A stretch of DNA of 64,000 bases from Flavimarina sp. Hel_I_48 (GCF_000733945.1 NZ_JPOL01000002.1:2419001-2483000); one strand, 5' to 3'; shown: positions 36,548 through 45,951, counted from the first letter of the stretch. Numbers and translations are program-made. The notes: generated from the letters alone by a model not told the origin.

Positions 36548-37174
36548 ATGGAATATTTATTTATAGGCCTCGCTGCAGGCAGTATTATCGCCTATTTTGT
36601 CTTTGCCCGTTTCAATAAAACGAAGCGCCAGGAGCACGCCAGTTCCCAATCTACGGTACTGATGGAGAAAATTCGTTCGGTTTGTAAATTTATTACGGTG
36701 GAAGGCGATTTTTCTGAAATCTACCATTATAAAAACGTACAGGATAAGTGGATGAACCTATTTTTAGGAAGCAAAAAAGCTTTGGTCCTTATTGAGGCTA
36801 AAGCCTATGTAGGTTTTGACCTTACCAAAATAAAGATGCACCCAGACGTTGAAAACCGTACGATCACGTTGACTAATTTTCCGCAGCCAGAATTGCTGAG
36901 TATCGAAACCGATTTTAAATATTACGATAAGCAGGAAGGCTGGGCAAACCCGTTCACCTCTACAGATCTTACCGAAATAAACCGGGAGGCCAAGCAATAT
37001 ATTGTTGATAAAATTCCGCAAAGTGGATTGTATGCAGAAGCTTCAAAACAAGCCCTGAGTACAATAAGCCTTATGAAAAACCTGGTAGAAACCATAGGTT
37101 GGAAACTTGATTATACCGCTCTGCTCCAACTGGAAGAAGGAACCAAAAAAATAGAGAATGAAAATGCCTCCTGA
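36548..37174 (+). CDS. DUF4230 domain protein
   Basis: A 208-residue protein with one N-terminal membrane anchor (LFIGLAAGSIIAYFVFA) and a DUF4230 domain marked by VCKFITVEGDFSEIYHYKN and KKALVLIEAKAYVGFDLTKIK. DUF4230 proteins are membrane-anchored and of unknown function, common in Bacteroidetes and Firmicutes. The end overlaps the following acetyltransferase gene by 17 bp. A promoter box lies 4 nt before the ATG. Confidence 0.87.
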   Translation: MEYLFIGLAAGSIIAYFVFARFNKTKRQEHASSQSTVLMEKIRSVCKFITVEGDFSEIYHYKNVQDKWMNLFLGSKKALVLIEAKAYVGFDLTKIKMHPDVENRTITLTNFPQPELLSIETDFKYYDKQEGWANPFTSTDLTEINREAKQYIVDKIPQSGLYAEASKQALSTISLMKNLVETIGWKLDYTALLQLEEGTKKIENENAS

Positions 37175-37697
37175 ACCGTCTAAAACCAGAAAAAAATTTA
37201 GCGTGCATCTTTTGGCACAGGGAGATGTGAAAGTATTTCAGGAACTGGCACACGAAGTCTGGCCCATCACGTACAAAGATGTTCTTTCTAAAGATCAGAT
37301 CAGTTATATGCTTGAGATGATGTACAGCAAGGAAGCACTTAGGCAACAACAACAAGACGGCTGTGACTTATATCTTTTACAGGCAGACAAACATTCCATA
37401 GGTTTTCTCTCTTTGCAACACAACAAAGACAACTCAGGGAAAACAAAAGTGCAAAAGATTTATGTACTCACCGAATTTCAGGGTACCGGTGCGGGCAGGT
37501 TTTTGATGAATTTTGCCATTAAACAGGCAAAAAAGCAGGGCGCTGCTGCTGTTTTTCTGAATGTAAACCGATATAATAAAGCCCTCTATTTTTACGAACA
37601 TTTCGGTTTTAAGAACATGTTTAGTGAAGATAATGATATAGGAAACGGGTATCTTATGGAAGATTATGTCATGGAAATGCCAATTACCTCTGCATAA
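37158..37697 (+). CDS. GNAT family N-acetyltransferase
   Basis: A 179-residue cytoplasmic acetyltransferase using acetyl-CoA. The acetyl-CoA pyrophosphate loop is seen as VLTEFQGTGAGRFLMNFA (Q/R-x-x-G-x-G/A pattern, near residues 107-124), followed by VFLNVNRYNKALYFYEHFGFK, the usual C-terminal GNAT signature. It overlaps the DUF4230 gene. The acceptor could be an amine of a small molecule or a protein and is not predicted. Confidence 0.9.
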   Translation: MKMPPEPSKTRKKFSVHLLAQGDVKVFQELAHEVWPITYKDVLSKDQISYMLEMMYSKEALRQQQQDGCDLYLLQADKHSIGFLSLQHNKDNSGKTKVQKIYVLTEFQGTGAGRFLMNFAIKQAKKQGAAAVFLNVNRYNKALYFYEHFGFKNMFSEDNDIGNGYLMEDYVMEMPITSA

Positions 37698-37746
37698 GCT
37701 TCGCGAATTTTAAGATTGAATTCCTGTCTCATAGAACTTAGCAGTT

Positions 37747-38112
37747 ATGAATGTTGAAGAATTCTATACATTTTGCCTTTCTAAACCGGGAGTTGCCGAA
37801 GAATTTCCATTTGATAGGGAAACGCTCGTCTTTAAGGTAATGGGCAAAATTTTTGTCCTGACTTCAATGAATACCTGGGAATCTGGTGCGCCGCAGATGA
37901 ACGTGAAGTGCGATCCAGGGCAGGCAGTTGAGTTGCGCGAGAAATTTCCAGATCAGGTTTTTCCTGGCTATCATATGAACAAAAAACACTGGAATACCGT
38001 ACATATAAATGCCGGACTACCAGATGCACAAATCCATCATTTTATAAACCACAGTTACGATCTGGTCGTAAGCAAACTTCCTAAAGCAAAAAGGCCACAA
38101 CCTCTATCGTAA
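37747..38112 (+). CDS. MmcQ/YjbR family protein
   Basis: A 121-residue single-domain protein of the MmcQ/YjbR family (CyaY-like fold, described as DNA-binding). Typical features: N-terminal EEFYTFCLSKPGVAEEFPFD, central MGKIFVLTS, and C-terminal FPGYHMNKKHWNTVHINAGLPDAQIHHFINHSYDLVVSKLPK. The length is normal. The biological role of the family is poorly known. It is separated from its neighbours by short gaps. Confidence 0.9.
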   Translation: MNVEEFYTFCLSKPGVAEEFPFDRETLVFKVMGKIFVLTSMNTWESGAPQMNVKCDPGQAVELREKFPDQVFPGYHMNKKHWNTVHINAGLPDAQIHHFINHSYDLVVSKLPKAKRPQPLS

Positions 38113-38209
38113 AAAAGCTAAGTATCTTTAAAACTCGAATTTCGGGAATAAGCATTTTGTTAAAGCGAAATTAAACTCCCTTGCATGGGACGCAGTTCTG
38201 CGAGCGGGT

Positions 38210-38217
38210 TATATTTG
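38210..38217 (+). promoter_or_regulatory. -7 element of MutS-like gene promoter
   Basis: TATATTTG, exact TAnnTTTG match, 19 nt before the ATG at 38236. It lies downstream of the longer in-frame start (38185) and so favours 38236. Confidence 0.55.
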
Positions 38218-38235
38218 TACCTCAAACCTAAATTA

Positions 38236-40014
38236 ATGTCAGATCCAGTAGCGCACTACACAAAGAATATTGAGGATTATAAAACGCAGCTTGCTGCCGT
38301 CAGGAAAAAATTACTTACAAGCAGTTCTATTCGTTTGGTTCTCTTTCTTACGGCCTGTGCAGGTATATATTTTGCGTGGGGAAATACACAGATAATCCTG
38401 GCGATTATAGTGGTTTTTATCATTATTTTCCTGTTTTTAGTCTCAAAACATAGTGATTTACAGTATAAAAGGGGTTTTCTGGAGGAACTTATTAAGATCA
38501 ATACCACGGAGATCAAAGTACTCCATAGGGATTTTCACGATTTGCCAGATGGGGATAAATTTAAAAATGGCCAGCATGCTTTTAGTATGGATATTGACCT
38601 GTTTGGCCGTGGTTCCTTCTTTCAATATTTAAACCGAACCCGTTTAGATCCAGGTGCCGAAAAACTGGCCAATATTTTTACCGAAAATTCCATAGCAAAC
38701 ATTCCGCAAAAGCAGGAAGCGATACAAGAACTTTCAGCGAAAAGCGCGTGGCGGCAAACGTTCTCAGCTACGGCCGCCCTGGTAAAAACCGAAGTTCCGG
38801 TTACTTTTATCTTGAAATGGCTTAAAGCTTATAAGCCTTATGTACCACAAACAATGCGGTATATTCCGCAGGTGTTTTCGCTAATTTCGCTAGTGGTTTT
38901 TGTGCTTTATTATTTTGATATCCTACCTATAATGGTCCTTGTAAGCTGGTTTTTTGTGGGACTGGCTATTTCTGGGGCTTTTATAAAAAAAACCAATAAA
39001 CTAGCCGAATATACGAGCAAGACCCAGACCACTTTTGATCAGTATTATAAATTGCTGATACAGCTGGAAAACGAGGAATTTACTTCAGCGTTATTACGGG
39101 AGAAAATGGCTAATATCGCCCCAGAAAATGGCAAAAAAGCCTCTGAAATCGTTAAAATTCTATCTAAAAGGCTATCTGCATTTGATCAACGCGGCAACTT
39201 GCTCGTGGGTACGTTTACCAATGCGTTCATGTTGTCTGATTTGCGCCACGGGTATGCCATTGAACAGTGGATCGCGAATCATGCAGAGCAGATCAGCGAC
39301 TGGTTTGAGGTCATTGCTTTTTTTGACGCGTACAACAGTTTAGGTAATTTTAGTTTTAACCACACACGCTATACGTTTCCGGAAATTAAAACCGACGCAA
39401 AGATTCTGGAATCCACCGCAGCTTCACACCCGCTGCTTGATTCCAAAAAAGCGGTTTCCAATGATTTTAGCATTGATGAGGAGCAGTTTTTTATCATTAC
39501 CGGGGCAAATATGGCGGGAAAAAGTACTTTTTTACGTACCGTTTCCCTGCAGATCGTAATGGCAAATGTGGGGCTGCCGGTGTGTGCCGCTTCCGCGAGT
39601 TACACGCCCATAAAGTTGATCACCAGCATGCGCACCACAGATTCCCTTACAGATGATGCCTCTTATTTCTTTTCGGAATTAAAAAGGTTGCAATTTATTG
39701 TCAAGGCCATTCAAACTGACCGGTATTTTATCATTCTCGACGAGATTTTGAAAGGGACAAATAGCACAGATAAAGCCATAGGTTCCCGAAAGTTTATTGA
39801 TAAATTGGTCGCATCCCATTCCACAGGAATCATCGCCACGCACGATTTGAGCCTTTGCGCTGCCGCAGATGAACTCCCGCCGGTAGAAAACTATTATTTT
39901 GATGCAGAAATCAAAAACGACGAACTCTTTTTTGACTACACCTTTAAAAAAGGGATTTGCCAGAACATGAACGCAAGTTTTCTCCTTCGGAAAATGAATA
40001 TCATAGACGCGTAA
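38236..40014 (+). CDS. Membrane-anchored MutS-like ATPase
   Basis: About 592 residues from the ATG at 38236. Two hydrophobic segments lie near residues 27-65 and another pair near 210-250, so the protein is membrane-anchored. The C-terminus is a MutS-type ABC ATPase: Walker A TGANMAGKST, DSLTDDASYFFSELKR as the signature region, Walker B YFIILDEILKGTNSTD, and the HDLSLC switch. The mismatch-recognition domain I is absent. It is close to a known Bacteroidetes family of MutS-related membrane ATPases with no established function. It is followed at 1 bp by the next gene. Confidence 0.85.
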   Translation: MSDPVAHYTKNIEDYKTQLAAVRKKLLTSSSIRLVLFLTACAGIYFAWGNTQIILAIIVVFIIIFLFLVSKHSDLQYKRGFLEELIKINTTEIKVLHRDFHDLPDGDKFKNGQHAFSMDIDLFGRGSFFQYLNRTRLDPGAEKLANIFTENSIANIPQKQEAIQELSAKSAWRQTFSATAALVKTEVPVTFILKWLKAYKPYVPQTMRYIPQVFSLISLVVFVLYYFDILPIMVLVSWFFVGLAISGAFIKKTNKLAEYTSKTQTTFDQYYKLLIQLENEEFTSALLREKMANIAPENGKKASEIVKILSKRLSAFDQRGNLLVGTFTNAFMLSDLRHGYAIEQWIANHAEQISDWFEVIAFFDAYNSLGNFSFNHTRYTFPEIKTDAKILESTAASHPLLDSKKAVSNDFSIDEEQFFIITGANMAGKSTFLRTVSLQIVMANVGLPVCAASASYTPIKLITSMRTTDSLTDDASYFFSELKRLQFIVKAIQTDRYFIILDEILKGTNSTDKAIGSRKFIDKLVASHSTGIIATHDLSLCAAADELPPVENYYFDAEIKNDELFFDYTFKKGICQNMNASFLLRKMNIIDA

Positions 40015-40015
40015 G

Positions 40016-41017
40016 ATGGATTCACTCACCCAAATCGTTCTGGGCGCTGCGGTAGGAGAGGCCGTGTTGGGCAAAAAAGCAGGGAACAAAGCCATGATTT
40101 ACGGTGCCATTGCCGGTACCATTCCTGATCTGGATACCCTTGTAGGCAAATTCCTGGATCCTTTGACCGCGATTGAGATTCACCGTGGGGTGAGCCATTC
40201 CATACTTTTTAGTATCATAATGGCGCCTGCTTTAGGTTGGCTGGTCTCTAAAATTCATAAAAAAACAGCGGCTACCTGGCAAAACTGGTCCTGGCTCTTT
40301 TTCTGGTCACTCATCACGCATCCTTTACTTGATGCGCATACCACATGGGGCACGCAATTGTTCTGGCCTTTTGACCTTCGGCTGGCCTATCAGAATATTT
40401 TTGTTATCGATCCGCTATATACCGTTCCTTTTTTAATATTTCTGATTTTGGCTATGCGATTGCCAAAAATATCTCTTAAACGGAGAAAATGGAACCGCAT
40501 CGGGTTATTGGTTAGTTCGTCATATATGGTGCTTTCGCTGGTTTTAAAAGGGATTGCCTTTCATAAATTTGAAGAGGCACTTGATACGCAAGCAATAGAT
40601 TACTTGGAAATGGACACCCGTCCTGCACCTTTTAACACCATTTTGTGGGCGGCAAATATAGATGTGGGTGACGCCTATCTATTGGCCGATTATTCCTTTT
40701 TTGATTCTAAACCTATTTCCTTTCGGCGGGTGCCGAAACAGCACCAACTTCTGGGCGATCTTGCCAATACCAATACGGTAAGCCGACTGGCCAAAATTTC
40801 TGAAGGCTGGTACGCAATGACTAAAAAAGATAGGGTTTTGTATTTCAACGACCTGCGTTTTGGCGTATATGACCTTACTGCGGAACAACTTGATTTTGCC
40901 TTCAGTTACAGGCTCCTTCCAGATAAAAACGGATTAAAAATCGAAGAAAAAGAGCGCGATCCCGAAGCCATGAAAACGGTGATGTTTTCCCTCTGGGAAA
41001 GGATTTGGGGCAACTAA
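40016..41017 (+). CDS. Membrane-bound metal-dependent hydrolase (YdjM/DUF457 type)
   Basis: A 333-residue inner-membrane protein. The N-terminus MDSLTQIVLGAAVGEAVLGKKAGNKA and the segments IPDLDTLVG and HRGVSHSILFS carry the Asp/His metal-ligand pattern of the YdjM family (D-x-D, HRG-xx-HS), with a further HPLLDAHTTWG. Four or so membrane segments follow. These proteins are predicted hydrolases; in other bacteria some affect envelope stress, but the substrate is unknown. It starts 1 bp after the MutS-like gene, so the two are co-transcribed. Confidence 0.87.
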   Translation: MDSLTQIVLGAAVGEAVLGKKAGNKAMIYGAIAGTIPDLDTLVGKFLDPLTAIEIHRGVSHSILFSIIMAPALGWLVSKIHKKTAATWQNWSWLFFWSLITHPLLDAHTTWGTQLFWPFDLRLAYQNIFVIDPLYTVPFLIFLILAMRLPKISLKRRKWNRIGLLVSSSYMVLSLVLKGIAFHKFEEALDTQAIDYLEMDTRPAPFNTILWAANIDVGDAYLLADYSFFDSKPISFRRVPKQHQLLGDLANTNTVSRLAKISEGWYAMTKKDRVLYFNDLRFGVYDLTAEQLDFAFSYRLLPDKNGLKIEEKERDPEAMKTVMFSLWERIWGN

Positions 41018-41074
41018 TCGCGGCAAAAGCAGTATCTTAGAAATATTGAACGACGCAATAAAAAACTAAAGAAA

Positions 41075-41392
41075 ATGCATTTAAAATTAGAAGATATCAC
41101 TTCAAAGGAGATTATGCCCGGGTATCACGGCAAACTCGTACATACCGAAACCATGACACTTGCCTTCTGGGATGTAGAGAAGGATGCGGAAGTGCCAGAG
41201 CACAACCATGTGAACGAGCAGGTGATGCATGTGGTTGAGGGTGAATTTGAACTTACGTTAGAAGGCGAGACCAAAACGTACCGTGCCGGGGATATCGTGG
41301 TCATAGGTTCTTATAAAAAGCATAGTGGAAAAGCACTTACGCCTTGCAAATTGCTTGACGTTTTTAGTCCGCCACGAGAGGAATATAAATAG
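41075..41392 (+). CDS. Cupin domain protein
   Basis: A 105-residue single cupin barrel. Motif 1 is seen as PEHNHVNEQVMHVVEGEFELTLEGE (metal-binding His, His, Glu and His pattern) and motif 2 as GDIVVIGSYKKHSGKAL with a late His. Such small cupins bind a metal and act as isomerases, dioxygenases or simple binding proteins. It stands alone between the hydrolase and SDR genes. No substrate can be predicted. Confidence 0.9.
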   Translation: MHLKLEDITSKEIMPGYHGKLVHTETMTLAFWDVEKDAEVPEHNHVNEQVMHVVEGEFELTLEGETKTYRAGDIVVIGSYKKHSGKALTPCKLLDVFSPPREEYK

Positions 41393-41531
41393 TTTTTTCT
41401 TCGAAAGATTTAAAAGTTATGACATAGGACGTAGGATAATAGACGGAAGATAAAAGACTTAAAACGTAAGATTTTTTGAGGTTTTGAAGTCTTTCGACCA
41501 ACAACAGCAGAATCATATAAACCAGATCACA

Positions 41532-42317
41532 ATGCAAATCAATTTAGCCCATAAAAAAGCCCTCGTAGGCGGTAGCAGTGCCGGGATAGGGAAAGCTATC
41601 GCCTACCAACTAGCAGCAAGCGGTGCGAGCGTGACGCTGATGTCACACAGTGAGGAAAAACTAAAGCGAATCGTTGCAGACCTGCCCACGCACCAGGGAC
41701 AAAACCATAAATATCTTGTAGTTGATTTTAATGATTTTGAAGCGTATAAAAGGCTGATTTCAGGCTATTTTGAAGAGCATTCCATTGATATTTTAATCAA
41801 TAATACGCAAGGTCCGCCGGCAGGAACCGCACTAGAAATTCAGGTTGTGGATTATCAGAACGCCTTTGATCTACTTTTTAAAATCACCGTCTTGAATACA
41901 GAACTGGCGCTGAAAAATATGCAGAAAAACAAGTGGGGGCGCATTATAAATGTGGCTTCCGTTTCTGTGCGGGAACCTTTGTCCTATCTGGTGTTGTCAA
42001 ACAGCATTCGGGCTGCGGTAGTCACCTGGGCAAAAAGTCTCGCTGCGGAAGTGGGCAAAGACCAGATCACCGTAAACAGCGTGCTTACCGGTTATTTTGA
42101 TACGCAGCGTATCGCTGATCTCAATGCAAAAAAAGCGAAAGAGCAAAATAGTAGTGCAGACAAAGTGTTACAGGAAATGGAATCAAAAGTACCCGTGGGA
42201 AGAATTGGCAAACCCGAAGAATATGGCTTTCTGGTTGCATTCTTAGCCTCTGAACAAGCGTCATATATCACCGGAACGCAAATCCCAATAGACGGTGGCT
42301 TGTTGAAAAGCATATAG
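41532..42317 (+). CDS. Divergent short-chain dehydrogenase/reductase
   Basis: About 261 residues from the ATG at 41532, where the Rossmann strand begins correctly; an upstream start (41484) would only add a polar tail. The nucleotide motif ALVGGSSAGIGKAIA (TGxxxGIG type) is present, as is NNTQGPPAG in place of NNAG. The YxxxK catalytic pair is not present: the region after the catalytic-Ser position reads LVLSNSIRAAV, with Ser/Arg where Tyr and Lys are expected. Such divergent members form a known SDR subgroup. An NAD(P)-dependent reaction is plausible but the mechanism is unclear. Confidence 0.85.
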   Translation: MQINLAHKKALVGGSSAGIGKAIAYQLAASGASVTLMSHSEEKLKRIVADLPTHQGQNHKYLVVDFNDFEAYKRLISGYFEEHSIDILINNTQGPPAGTALEIQVVDYQNAFDLLFKITVLNTELALKNMQKNKWGRIINVASVSVREPLSYLVLSNSIRAAVVTWAKSLAAEVGKDQITVNSVLTGYFDTQRIADLNAKKAKEQNSSADKVLQEMESKVPVGRIGKPEEYGFLVAFLASEQASYITGTQIPIDGGLLKSI

Positions 42318-42335
42318 ATGAAAATTTAGATGCTC

Positions 42336-42371
42336 AAAAAAGCTGCTTCTAGTTTCATTTTTCAGCTTTTG
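42336..42371. terminator. Hairpin after the SDR gene
   Basis: AAAAAAGCTG .. CAGCTTTT stem with a 17-nt loop and T residues, 18 nt past the SDR stop codon. Confidence 0.6.
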
Positions 42372-42382
42372 CAATGGTTTAT

Positions 42383-42487
42383 GGGCGTTACCCTGCGGGT
42401 AGGGCTTTACGATGCAATTTTTTTGCTAGTACCTCACAAAAAGGCTTCCCCCGCGGGGGCAAACAGAGTCACTGCAATTCCTAACGC
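42383..42487 (+). repeat. Dispersed GGGCGTT..CCTAACGC repeat, copy 2
   Basis: Begins GGGCGTTACCCTGCGGGTAG and ends CACTGCAATTCCTAACGCG, the same ends as the inverted copy at 26551-26630. It includes a CCCCGCGGGG palindrome. The 42318-42684 gap holds this repeat, the SDR terminator and no gene that I can see. Confidence 0.65.
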
Positions 42488-42684
42488 GTAATTTCATTTT
42501 AATACTTCAGGTTATTTTTGGTCCTTTTTGCAAAAGGTGTTCAGCATGAAAAAATGCTCTATTTTAGGCAAAAATGGCTAAAATAGGGTATTTTTCACTC
42601 AATTTTGGATAATAATCGCGTGCTTTTTTCCGCTTTGCTTCCTTAAATTTGAAGCATTCTCCGTTTAAAAAACAATGCTTATTT

Positions 42685-44403
42685 ATGAAAAAACAGTCCT
42701 TTTTTCTCCTTTTCAGCCTGATTTCCATGTTTTCTTTTGGGCAATCCCAGGATATTTCTTTAGACAGTATTATCGCCACGTATGAGAACCACAAAGAGTA
42801 TGACTGGAAAGAATATCCCCTGGGGAGACATGATGAAGCGCTCGCCATGGAGCGTGCAGATTTTTCAAAAGCATTACTGGCCAGGCTGGATAGCGTTTCC
42901 GTAGCGGGTTTGAACACTTCAGAATCGACTTCTTATAAACTATTGCGCTTTGTATTGCAGGATGAAATTGACGCGTATACCTATAAAATGTACCTCAATC
43001 CCATACAGGCCGATCAGGGTTTTCACCTGAACCTCAATTACAGGATTCGTCCCATAAATAGCTTGGAGCAGGCTAAAGATTATTTAAAAACATTAAAGGC
43101 GATCCCTTATTTTACGCACAGTAATTTTAAATTGATACGCAAAGGCCTTAAGGAAAGGATAATGCAGCCCAAAATAATCTTTAATTGTTATGAATCTACT
43201 TACACGATCCACATCGTGGAAAATCCGGCCGATAGCCCTTTTTATGCGCCATTTTTAAATCTGCCTTCCACCATTGCGCAGTCGCGGAAAGACTCTTTAA
43301 TGCAAGCTGCAAAACAGGTAATTCAAGACAGCGTGGTGCCTAGTTTTAAGGAAATAAAAACTTTCTTTGAAGATGAATACATCCCAAAAACACGCGAAAA
43401 AATAGGGGTTTCTGAACAGCCCGGAGGTGCCGACTTTTATCAAAACCGAATTAATTTCTATACAACTTCTACAGAATATACGGCAAAATCCATCCATGAA
43501 CTCGGCCTTCGTGAAGTAGCGCGCATCAAGGAAAAAATGGAAAATATCATTAAAAATGTCGGTTTTGAAGGGGATTTTGCCGCTTTTTTAGAGTTTTTGC
43601 GCACGGATAAACAGTTTTATGAAAAAACAGGAGATGGTCTATTGATGCATGCGCGAGATATTGCCAAGCGCATAGATAATGAACTCCCTGCATTTTTCAA
43701 GAAATTACCGCGCCAGCCGTATGGTGTGATTCCCGTTCCTGACGCTATTGCGCCAAAATATACGGGCGGTCGTTACTCGGGAAGTTCAATAAATGGTACG
43801 CAGGCCGGGCATTACCTGGTAAACACTTATAAACTGGATAGCCGTACGTTGTATACGTTGCCTGCGCTGACCGCTCATGAGGCCGTTCCTGGTCATCATT
43901 TACAAACGGCGCTCAATCAGGAATTAAGCGATAGTATACCGCAGTTTAGAAAAGATTTGTATCTCTCGGCCTACGGCGAAGGTTGGGGACTTTATAGCGA
44001 ATATCTTGCTGCGGAAATGGGCATTTACCGAACGCCGTATGAAGAATTTGGCCAACTTACCTATGAAATGTGGCGTGCCTGCCGACTCGTAGTGGATACC
44101 GGAATACACGCCATGGGCTGGTCGCGGGATGAAGTTGTGGATTTTATGTCAAAAAACACGGCGCTTTCCCTACACGAAATCAATACGGAAACCGATCGGT
44201 ATATCGGTTGGCCAGGGCAGGCACTGAGCTATAAAATAGGGGAGCTCAAAATCCGTGAACTGCGCAAAAAAGCGGAAAATGAGTTGGGCGAAGCGTTCAA
44301 TATCCGTGATTTTCATAGTGTGATCTTAGACCAGGGTACGGTAACTTTGCCAATTCTTGATGCGCAGGTAGAGCAGTATATTCTTGATGCTAAAGCGAAA
44401 TAA
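42685..44403 (+). CDS. DUF885 family secreted hydrolase
   Basis: About 572 residues from the ATG at 42685, which opens a signal peptide (MKKQSFFLLFSLISMFSFGQ), so it is exported to the periplasm. An upstream in-frame ATG at 42649 would break this signal and is rejected. DUF885 proteins are predicted zinc peptidases: the motif HEAVPGHHLQ with a downstream YGEGWGLYSE segment is visible and resembles a gluzincin site (HExxxH with a distal Glu). Length and motifs are normal. It converges on the BlaR1-type gene across a shared terminator. Confidence 0.88.
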   Translation: MKKQSFFLLFSLISMFSFGQSQDISLDSIIATYENHKEYDWKEYPLGRHDEALAMERADFSKALLARLDSVSVAGLNTSESTSYKLLRFVLQDEIDAYTYKMYLNPIQADQGFHLNLNYRIRPINSLEQAKDYLKTLKAIPYFTHSNFKLIRKGLKERIMQPKIIFNCYESTYTIHIVENPADSPFYAPFLNLPSTIAQSRKDSLMQAAKQVIQDSVVPSFKEIKTFFEDEYIPKTREKIGVSEQPGGADFYQNRINFYTTSTEYTAKSIHELGLREVARIKEKMENIIKNVGFEGDFAAFLEFLRTDKQFYEKTGDGLLMHARDIAKRIDNELPAFFKKLPRQPYGVIPVPDAIAPKYTGGRYSGSSINGTQAGHYLVNTYKLDSRTLYTLPALTAHEAVPGHHLQTALNQELSDSIPQFRKDLYLSAYGEGWGLYSEYLAAEMGIYRTPYEEFGQLTYEMWRACRLVVDTGIHAMGWSRDEVVDFMSKNTALSLHEINTETDRYIGWPGQALSYKIGELKIRELRKKAENELGEAFNIRDFHSVILDQGTVTLPILDAQVEQYILDAKAK

Positions 44404-44440
44404 AAAAACCTGACTGATTTGAAAAATCAGTCAGGTTTAT
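44403..44440. terminator. Bidirectional intrinsic terminator
   Basis: AAACCTGACTGATTT / AAATCAGTCAGGTTT perfect 15-bp stem, serving the convergent DUF885 and BlaR1-type genes. Confidence 0.92.
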
Positions 44441-44463
44441 AGAATACTATTGAATTCGTCATT

Positions 44464-45951
44464 TTAATTATCGGTAATCAAAACCATTGGTTTGCCACTA
44501 TCTTTTCCTTCCGTGGAAAGAAAATTGAGGTTTTTATTCTTGCTAAAAAGTTCTTTTGCTCTTGCTGCTGAAATTTTAGTCCCATTATAATAAAAATCTG
44601 CATTAGCAGATGTCATTTGCTCGATTATGAGATCTGCACTTGGTGGTGCAGGTGGGGCAGGGGGTGATATGGGAGATGGAGGTGTACTATTAGCAGCGGG
44701 TGAAGCTGGAGTTAGTGGGACGGGAGGAGCATTCTTTGTTGCTGGTGAAGCAGGAGCAGCGGGAGCAACTGGAGCAGGTGGAGGTGGCGGTGGAAGCAAT
44801 TCTTTAGAGGGATTCGTTTTATACAGTTTTGTTTTGTGAAATTCGCTGATCAATATTTCCATGAATTTATCTACGCCATTGTTCGATTGCAATTGAACGG
44901 TGTAATTCATCATCTCGTATTCGGTCCATTTTGCGGTGATTCTATCAATGGTTTTTGCGAAATTATTGACTGTAGTTTCTTTTTTGTTAAGGTAAATTTT
45001 TTCGTCATTGATAAGAATCTTCAGAATGGGTGCTTTCTGAATTTCTATGTTGTTTAATAATATCTCTTTTTCTGGATTTATTGGCTTCGCCACAATTTCC
45101 TGATTGAAAAAGTAAATACAAAAAGCGAGAATGGGTAATAAAAATGCGAGTCTGGAGGCCAGTTGTCTGGCAGAAAAGGGTTGTGATAGCATAACGATTC
45201 GTTTTTTAGTTAATGAATAATTAATGGCGCTGGTCAATGTGGTGTGATGAGCACCTTGCGCATATTGAAGTAAAAGGTTTATGTAATTCTCTGGGTTGCA
45301 TTTATGATTTAGTACTTTTCTGTCGGCCAGGAATTCGTGGTTTAGCGCGACACTCTTTTTTATGAAATGCAGCAGCGGATTGAACCAAAAAACAACTTGC
45401 AGCATTTCTATAAACAGAATATCAAGTGTATGTTTTTGATCAACATGGGCCTGCTCATGCAGCAGGATTTCGGGTGCGATTTGTTGCTGTTCATAAGCGG
45501 CTTTTGAAAGGAAAATGTAGTTTATAAAAGTATGCGGGACAGTGTCTACATCCAGTAAAACATACACGGAATTATCATTGAAAACATGCATATTATGCCT
45601 GATTTTAGTCCGAATTTGGTCAATATTTCGAAGAAAACGGAAGCCGAAAATCAAAACTCCCAGACCATAAATAATCCAAAAACCCAACACCCACCAGTTG
45701 GTTACAGAAGCTATAGGTTGGGCGCCAACTACCTCGCTTTCCGAATTTATATAGGTATAGGTCGTAATGGCTTCTTCAACAGCCGGAATGCTATAGGTGA
45801 TCGTAATCAATGGAAGGATGAAAGCCAGCAACAGGCTCAAGAGAAGGTAAAACCGCTTAAAAGTGTGCGCGTTCTGTTGCTCGAGTGCCAACTTATAAAA
45901 TCCCCACAGTACCAGTAAACACAATCCAGATTTGATAAGATAGTCTGTCAT
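44464..45951 (-). CDS. BlaR1-type M56 membrane metallopeptidase
   Basis: A 495-residue sensor protease. The N-terminal part has four membrane segments (near residues 5-22, 34-52, 88-105 and 270-288). The zinc site HEQAH (165-169) lies between the third and fourth. The C-terminal part is extracytoplasmic, with a proline/alanine-rich linker (about residues 393-445) and a short end. M56 proteases of this type cleave the partner BlaI repressor after a signal. No penicillin-binding sensor domain is present, so the signal is unknown. It overlaps the blaI-type gene by 4 bp. Confidence 0.9.
   Translation of the reverse strand: MTDYLIKSGLCLLVLWGFYKLALEQQNAHTFKRFYLLLSLLLAFILPLITITYSIPAVEEAITTYTYINSESEVVGAQPIASVTNWWVLGFWIIYGLGVLIFGFRFLRNIDQIRTKIRHNMHVFNDNSVYVLLDVDTVPHTFINYIFLSKAAYEQQQIAPEILLHEQAHVDQKHTLDILFIEMLQVVFWFNPLLHFIKKSVALNHEFLADRKVLNHKCNPENYINLLLQYAQGAHHTTLTSAINYSLTKKRIVMLSQPFSARQLASRLAFLLPILAFCIYFFNQEIVAKPINPEKEILLNNIEIQKAPILKILINDEKIYLNKKETTVNNFAKTIDRITAKWTEYEMMNYTVQLQSNNGVDKFMEILISEFHKTKLYKTNPSKELLPPPPPPAPVAPAAPASPATKNAPPVPLTPASPAANSTPPSPISPPAPPAPPSADLIIEQMTSANADFYYNGTKISAARAKELFSKNKNLNFLSTEGKDSGKPMVLITDN

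Noticed and set aside
44627..44839. Gly/Ala-rich open frame on the plus strand
   Set aside because: It is the complement of the proline/alanine-rich linker of the BlaR1-type protein; the composition follows from the real gene.
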